Assembly: GCF_030403435.1 (NCBI RefSeq) | Contig: NZ_JAUEPH010000003.1 | Location: 604,574 to 668,573, forward strand | Reading direction: 5' to 3' | From: Algoriphagus sediminis | GTDB taxonomy: Bacteria > Bacteroidota > Bacteroidia > Cytophagales > Cyclobacteriaceae | Length of the DNA stretch: 64,000 nt | Shown: piece after piece, positions 60,379-64,000 of the stretch | How positions within the stretch are numbered: position 1 is the first letter of the stretch | Layout of the letters: the number at the start of each line of letters is the position of its first letter | Notes under the pieces: generated by a model | Told to the model about the DNA's origin: nothing | Seen by the model: the letters and a program-made list of their open reading frames with translations, nothing else | The model's database searches: none | Translations under genes and position numbers: made by a program

Positions 60379-61636
60379 AAAGAAGGGGATCGCGAAAAAG
60401 ATCCCCATTCCTAATTCTTTTGGAGTAATTGTATTTAGCCTTTTTTGGATTAATATCATTTTGTCATGCACTCCGGATAATTCTTTTGATTCTTATCAAA
60501 GTAGAAAAGATAATCTTATCCAACTTGACCTGGATAATTTGGAGTTTCTAAATGAGGCCAATTTGGATCAATTTTTTTCGATTGCGAAGGTGGTGGAGTT
60601 AGAATCGCTGGATTCTACCTTTATCATAAACTATGATAAGGTGATTATTTCAGAAGAGAGGATATTTCTGTTGGATAAAAATGGATCCTATTCCGTCCAT
60701 GCGTTTGACCAAAATGGAAACTTTCTGTATACCATTTCGAATTACGGGGAAGGGCCAGATGAATATAGAGAAATACGAGATGTCACAGTTGACTTCTCTA
60801 ATTCCACCCTGAATATTCTTGACTTCGCAAGTAAAACTATCTGGGTTTACGATATTAATTATGGTCAACTAGTTAAAAAGCTCTACTTAGGAAGAGATCA
60901 TTATTATTCATCTTTTGAAAGTCAAAATGGATTTTTTGTGATTTCCCATGGTAACAACTGCGGACTACTTAGCAATTGCGAAAATTTGACGATTGCGGAT
61001 AATTTTCTGAAAAATGATTCGAGTTTTTTATCTATTCCCAAAAACTTAAGAGGTTTTGATTTAAAGCCCAATCAAACCTTTTCTAGGCATGGCAATAATA
61101 TTTATTATACCGAGCTCCTTAATGATACAATTTATGAAGTGAATCCTAGTGAAGGCTTGTTCTCCGCAAGATTTGCAATTGATTTTGGACATTACAAAAT
61201 ACCAAACGAATTCAAGTATTCGAATGCGAATAGTTCAGGAACGCAGCTAATTAACTATGCTCTAGCCAATCAAAAATCAATCGGAATAAACCAGTGCTTT
61301 GTATCTGATTCCATTTTATACTTTAATCACGGATTGCCAGAATTAAAGCATATTTTTTATAATCTTTACTCCAGAGAAGGATTTAGTTTTAATGAATTTA
61401 AAACGTCAAATTTATTATTAACAGGTAGGATTCTTGGGACTTTAAAAAATGACTTCATTACTCTAATTTCAGATGAAGCCTTAATGGCAATGAAGCAAAG
61501 TTTTGAATCAAAGGATAGTTTGATTTATAGGCAAAGTAATCCTGAAGCTTATAGGTTAGTGAAAGATAGAAATCCAGGTTCAAGTCCTGTAATCGTTTAC
61601 ATAAAGGTAAATTTTGAAAAGGTGGATTCTAAATAG
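60359..61636 (+). CDS. 6-bladed beta-propeller lipoprotein (module 1)
   Basis: 425 residues from the ATG at 60359, which overlaps the end of the small gene. That start gives basic residues followed by SFGVIVFSLFWINIILSC, a lipoprotein signal. The propeller is shown by repeated segments such as FDQNGNFLYTISNYGEGPDEYREI, in which the GEGPxEY corner is typical of the NHL/6-bladed family found next to small secreted peptides in Bacteroidetes. No enzyme motif is visible. It probably binds a ligand or peptide at the cell surface. Confidence 0.85.
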   Translation: MFLRHFKKKGIAKKIPIPNSFGVIVFSLFWINIILSCTPDNSFDSYQSRKDNLIQLDLDNLEFLNEANLDQFFSIAKVVELESLDSTFIINYDKVIISEERIFLLDKNGSYSVHAFDQNGNFLYTISNYGEGPDEYREIRDVTVDFSNSTLNILDFASKTIWVYDINYGQLVKKLYLGRDHYYSSFESQNGFFVISHGNNCGLLSNCENLTIADNFLKNDSSFLSIPKNLRGFDLKPNQTFSRHGNNIYYTELLNDTIYEVNPSEGLFSARFAIDFGHYKIPNEFKYSNANSSGTQLINYALANQKSIGINQCFVSDSILYFNHGLPELKHIFYNLYSREGFSFNEFKTSNLLLTGRILGTLKNDFITLISDEALMAMKQSFESKDSLIYRQSNPEAYRLVKDRNPGSSPVIVYIKVNFEKVDSK

Positions 61637-62075
61637 AGTGTTTTACCTTGGATGTTTCATGGTTTACATTCTTGGTTGTCAACCGGATAAGATTGATATT
61701 AACGATGAGTATACCCAAGGTATATTGACTTGGTATGCTAATGATTATCAAATCATTCAAAAATCAGAGGGGGATTGGTTTTTGTATTTCGATGATAAGA
61801 TTGTTTGTCAAACCTGTAAGCTGCCAATCTTGTCACAAATTAAAGAGTTCCCAAGTATTTCGATTATTACAAGGTTTGATTCAGAAATTGAATTAAGGGC
61901 CTTTAGGCAGGCTTATAAGCTGGATAATCAGATAATTAACTTATCTGGGAATTCTAGATTTGTGCTTGGAATTCCATTTTTATTTCAAAAGGAGGGGAAG
62001 TCCTTGAAAAGTCTGATAATTCTGCGGGCTGATAGTTTAAATGAAGGCAATTGGTTGAATAGTTTAAAAGAGTAG
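61614..62075 (+). CDS. Thioredoxin-like lipoprotein with CxxC
   Basis: 153 residues; the start is probably the TTG at 61614. No ATG gives a better signal: the alternatives are a GTG at 61638, or the internal ATG at 61659 with a very short signal. The lipobox is VYILGC. A CxxC (CQTCKLP) follows a beta-strand FLYFDDKI, and SIITRFDSEIELRAFRQAYKL resembles a peroxiredoxin/thioredoxin fold. It may reduce or form disulfides in the Cys-rich small protein, an inference from its place in the module. It overlaps the propeller gene by 23 bases. Confidence 0.68.
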   Translation: MKRWILNRVFYLGCFMVYILGCQPDKIDINDEYTQGILTWYANDYQIIQKSEGDWFLYFDDKIVCQTCKLPILSQIKEFPSISIITRFDSEIELRAFRQAYKLDNQIINLSGNSRFVLGIPFLFQKEGKSLKSLIILRADSLNEGNWLNSLKE

Positions 62076-62143
62076 AGCCTATTCGCTAGGCGGGCTTAAA
62101 GTTTTAAAAACATAGAATTTAAAGAATTAACCTTCCAAAACAT

Positions 62144-62221
62144 GCCTTCGGTTTGGCTAAGCTTTTGACTGGTAAAGACCTAACTTCCTTCGTTCAGCGA
62201 AGTGTGGATTTGCTGTAAGGC
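62144..62221 (+). pseudogene. htpG: Second copy of the htpG 3' tail
   Basis: Matches 59800-59888, the last ~29 codons and stop of htpG, with only about four substitutions and a 12-base deletion. It is not attached to a reading frame. It is followed, like the original, by a CCTC-AG / CTGAGG hairpin. The copy separates module 1 from module 2. Confidence 0.92.
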
Positions 62222-62242
62222 AAAGCTAAAGGTCAGAAATAT

Positions 62243-62273
62243 AACCTCAGTGGACTACAAGCCCGCTGAGGTT
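62243..62273 (+). terminator. Terminator after the htpG-tail copy
   Basis: Stem AACCTCAG / CTGAGGTT with an inner GG / CC pair and a T7 tail. It corresponds in position to the htpG terminator but has different stem and loop bases. Confidence 0.85.
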
Positions 62274-62507
62274 TTTTTATTCCAAGAATCATTGGATGTT
62301 AGAAAAACTTGTTCAAAAATCCTCCTTAGAATTTGGATGAAAATTGACCATTCTGAAAAAATGCATTTGAAATAATTAAAAACGCAGGTGATAAAAAATG
62401 ACCAATCTGACGCCTTAGAGGCATAAACAAAAATTAGTTACTGAATATCAGACACTTATAAAATTCGTTCATAATTCTTTTAACTAAGACTTAAATTTTT
62501 AAATAGA

Positions 62508-62576
62508 GGGGGATTTATTTAGTTTAAGTTCAATGCGCAGCGAGCTTTTTAAATAAATGTTTAACTTAAATTTAAG
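62508..62576 (+). promoter_or_regulatory. Leader of module 2, homologous to that of module 1
   Basis: GGGGGATTTATTTAGTTTAA, GCGCAGCGAG, CTTTTTAAATAAATG and TTTAACTTAAATTT follow the same order as 60027-60099. The upstream 62274-62507 has no gene and nothing else recognised. Confidence 0.6.
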
Positions 62577-62834
62577 ATGATGAAAAAAATTATTAAAGGA
62601 TTAGGCGTGGTTCTGTTTTTTTTGGTCGCCTTTTTCCAAACCCAATTTAGCTTTGAGCACCCTTTTATTCGACCAATGCAAAAAGTTGTTGCACTGACAA
62701 GTACACCTTCGTGTGCTGATAAATGCAGACACTTTTTGGGGGAGGTCTGTACGTTTACACATGAGGATGAGAATGGAGCTAAGCAAATAATTACTTGTTT
62801 AGATCATGACGAGAAAAAATCTATTGGATTATAG
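62577..62834 (+). CDS. Small exported Cys-containing protein of module 2
   Basis: 85 residues; starts MMKK, and the second Met could equally be used. Signal peptide IKGLGVVLFFLVAFFQTQFSF. Four cysteines (SCADKC, VCTF, ITCLD) suggest two disulfides. It occupies the same place as the module 1 small protein: before a propeller gene and after the shared leader. The sequences themselves are not clearly similar. Confidence 0.7.
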   Translation: MMKKIIKGLGVVLFFLVAFFQTQFSFEHPFIRPMQKVVALTSTPSCADKCRHFLGEVCTFTHEDENGAKQIITCLDHDEKKSIGL

Positions 62835-62905
62835 AAAATTATTCTTGTCGGCAAGGCATTATACTTATTTATTGCCTTGTCGTATTCAATAATTGAGCTC
62901 CTATT

Positions 62906-63949
62906 ATGTTAAAATTGAAAAAGGTTTATTTTTTAGCATTTGCTATGCTGTGTAGTTGTTCTCGAGAATCAGATTCTATTGAGGATGAAGAAATTTTCTT
63001 TGTTTATGATGATTTTGGTACTGAAATAAAATTGGATGAACCTCAAACGCTTTTGGCATCAGATTCTCTTTTCAAGCCAACAAAGATTCATATATTGAAA
63101 AATTACCTGTTTGTAACAGAACGTGTTTCCCAAAATGTTATGCACGTTATCCATAGTGAAACGGGTGATTATTTAGGGATGAGGGGCAATAGGGGCGCAG
63201 GGCCTAACGAAGTTTTAGATGTTTGGCAATTCCTTGATGAGGGAAGTGAGAGACTTGGGATTTTTGATATCGAGCAGGGTAAAATTTTAGTTTATAATTT
63301 GGATAGCTTGGTCAGCGGGAACAACATACCTTCGGAAGTCTACCAACATAAGGATTTAATTTTTAGTAAATCCATTGATAAGGAACAAAGTTTGATTTTC
63401 TCGATAGGAAATCCTATTCAACAATCTGAGTCAGAGGATAGGTTTTACAGTCTTGATCTTAAATCGAATTCAATGTCTCTCGGTTTGGATCGAGTTCCAT
63501 TTGAAGATTTGAAAATTGATGGTTTGCCAGATGAATTTATCCATAAAGCTCGCTATAATGCCAAGCTCTTCAAGTTAGAACAGAGAATAATCAGCTATTA
63601 TCAGGATCTTCCGATGTTTGAAATTTACGATCTCGAAACCAACTCAAAAAAAGCTTTTATCGGTCCTGATGAGTTAAATTTATCCAGTGAATTTGGTTCG
63701 TTATATTATTATTCGGATGTATTCAGATCGGATAATTATATTTATTTTTTATATGTTACAAACAGGGAATTCAAAGATTACAATGCAAATGTAGTTTTAG
63801 TATTTGATACTTCAGGTAAGCCTGTAAAAAGATACGTTTTAGAAACACCTATTTTTTCATTTTCTATTTATAAAGATGATCAATTATATGGTTTGAGTGA
63901 AGGTAGTGATAGGTATGAATATGAAATAATCAAATATAATCTCAAATAG
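62906..63949 (+). CDS. 6-bladed beta-propeller lipoprotein (module 2)
   Basis: 347 residues with signal MLKLKKVYFLAFAMLCSC. Propeller repeats include VIHSETGDYLGMRGNRGAGPNEVLDVW, with the same GxGPxE corner as module 1. It is a distinct lineage, since the two propellers share little beyond the motif. The 71-base gap after the small gene suggests one transcript. After its stop, 63950-64000 holds a TAGCCT / AGGCTT hairpin that could terminate it. Confidence 0.86.
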   Translation: MLKLKKVYFLAFAMLCSCSRESDSIEDEEIFFVYDDFGTEIKLDEPQTLLASDSLFKPTKIHILKNYLFVTERVSQNVMHVIHSETGDYLGMRGNRGAGPNEVLDVWQFLDEGSERLGIFDIEQGKILVYNLDSLVSGNNIPSEVYQHKDLIFSKSIDKEQSLIFSIGNPIQQSESEDRFYSLDLKSNSMSLGLDRVPFEDLKIDGLPDEFIHKARYNAKLFKLEQRIISYYQDLPMFEIYDLETNSKKAFIGPDELNLSSEFGSLYYYSDVFRSDNYIYFLYVTNREFKDYNANVVLVFDTSGKPVKRYVLETPIFSFSIYKDDQLYGLSEGSDRYEYEIIKYNLK

Positions 63950-64000
63950 TTGTTTGATTAAAATAGCCTGCTTTTTAGGCTTTATAAGCCTGAACCTAAG

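Overview
The window looks like a chromosomal segment of a marine Bacteroidota, probably Cytophagia or Cyclobacteriaceae-like (Algoriphagus type); this is inferred from protein style, not from a search. Supporting signs are the many short lipoprotein signal peptides, TonB-dependent and other outer-membrane barrels, the YtxJ-type bacillithiol-linked protein, the DUF4212/sodium-solute symporter pair, the Cys-type CcmE, and a TTTG / TAnnTTTG promoter-like pair at one locus. No rRNA, tRNA, CRISPR array or insertion sequence was recognised.

Layout. 1-2571 is housekeeping (5' part of secD, a small membrane protein, udk, rdgB), followed by a LOG-family protein and an unknown helical protein. 3848-10717 is one tight minus-strand operon for a sugar or sugar acid: GH67 alpha-glucuronidase, L-galactose-dehydrogenase-like aldo/keto reductase, zinc dehydrogenase, TIM-barrel isomerase, rhamnose-mutarotase-like protein and MlrC-like M81 protein. 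10831-14190 has a lipoprotein amidohydrolase and an outer-membrane barrel.

14229-34201 is an accessory island. Its left edge is a decayed copy of the last ~100 bp of gnd. Its right edge is the intact gnd, with a tyrosine recombinase 46 bp away. Most of the island (17.8-33.0 kb) is organised like an integron cassette array: one- or two-gene units, nearly all read leftward away from the recombinase, each followed at its 3' end by an imperfect palindrome. The left arms resemble (C/T)AACGGTTTGGCTATG and the right arms resemble TATA-n-TTGTTG(G/T). Stem sequences change from site to site while pairing is kept, and several stems have a bulged T, as in attC sites. The recombinase has the five tyrosine-recombinase catalytic residues and an IntI-like C-terminal tail, but I do not see the IntI-specific insertion. 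Cargo includes a serine hydrolase, META/DUF4377 lipoprotein, amidohydrolases (one intact, one pseudogene, one relic), a Crp/DUF2892 pair, and a Type IIG restriction-modification protein with a membrane partner.

34202-56213 returns to core functions: the oxidative pentose phosphate genes gnd / zwf-pgl, ruvB, apbE, a ZIP transporter, the symporter pair and acs, a TonB-dependent receptor, fasciclin, pheS, and cytochrome c maturation (ccmF, E, D-like, C). A vapBC toxin-antitoxin pair sits between ccmC and ccmB. After htpG come two modules of a short Cys-containing exported peptide plus a 6-bladed beta-propeller lipoprotein. Between the modules lies a near-identical copy of the htpG 3' end, so gene-tail duplication marks two variable sites in this window.
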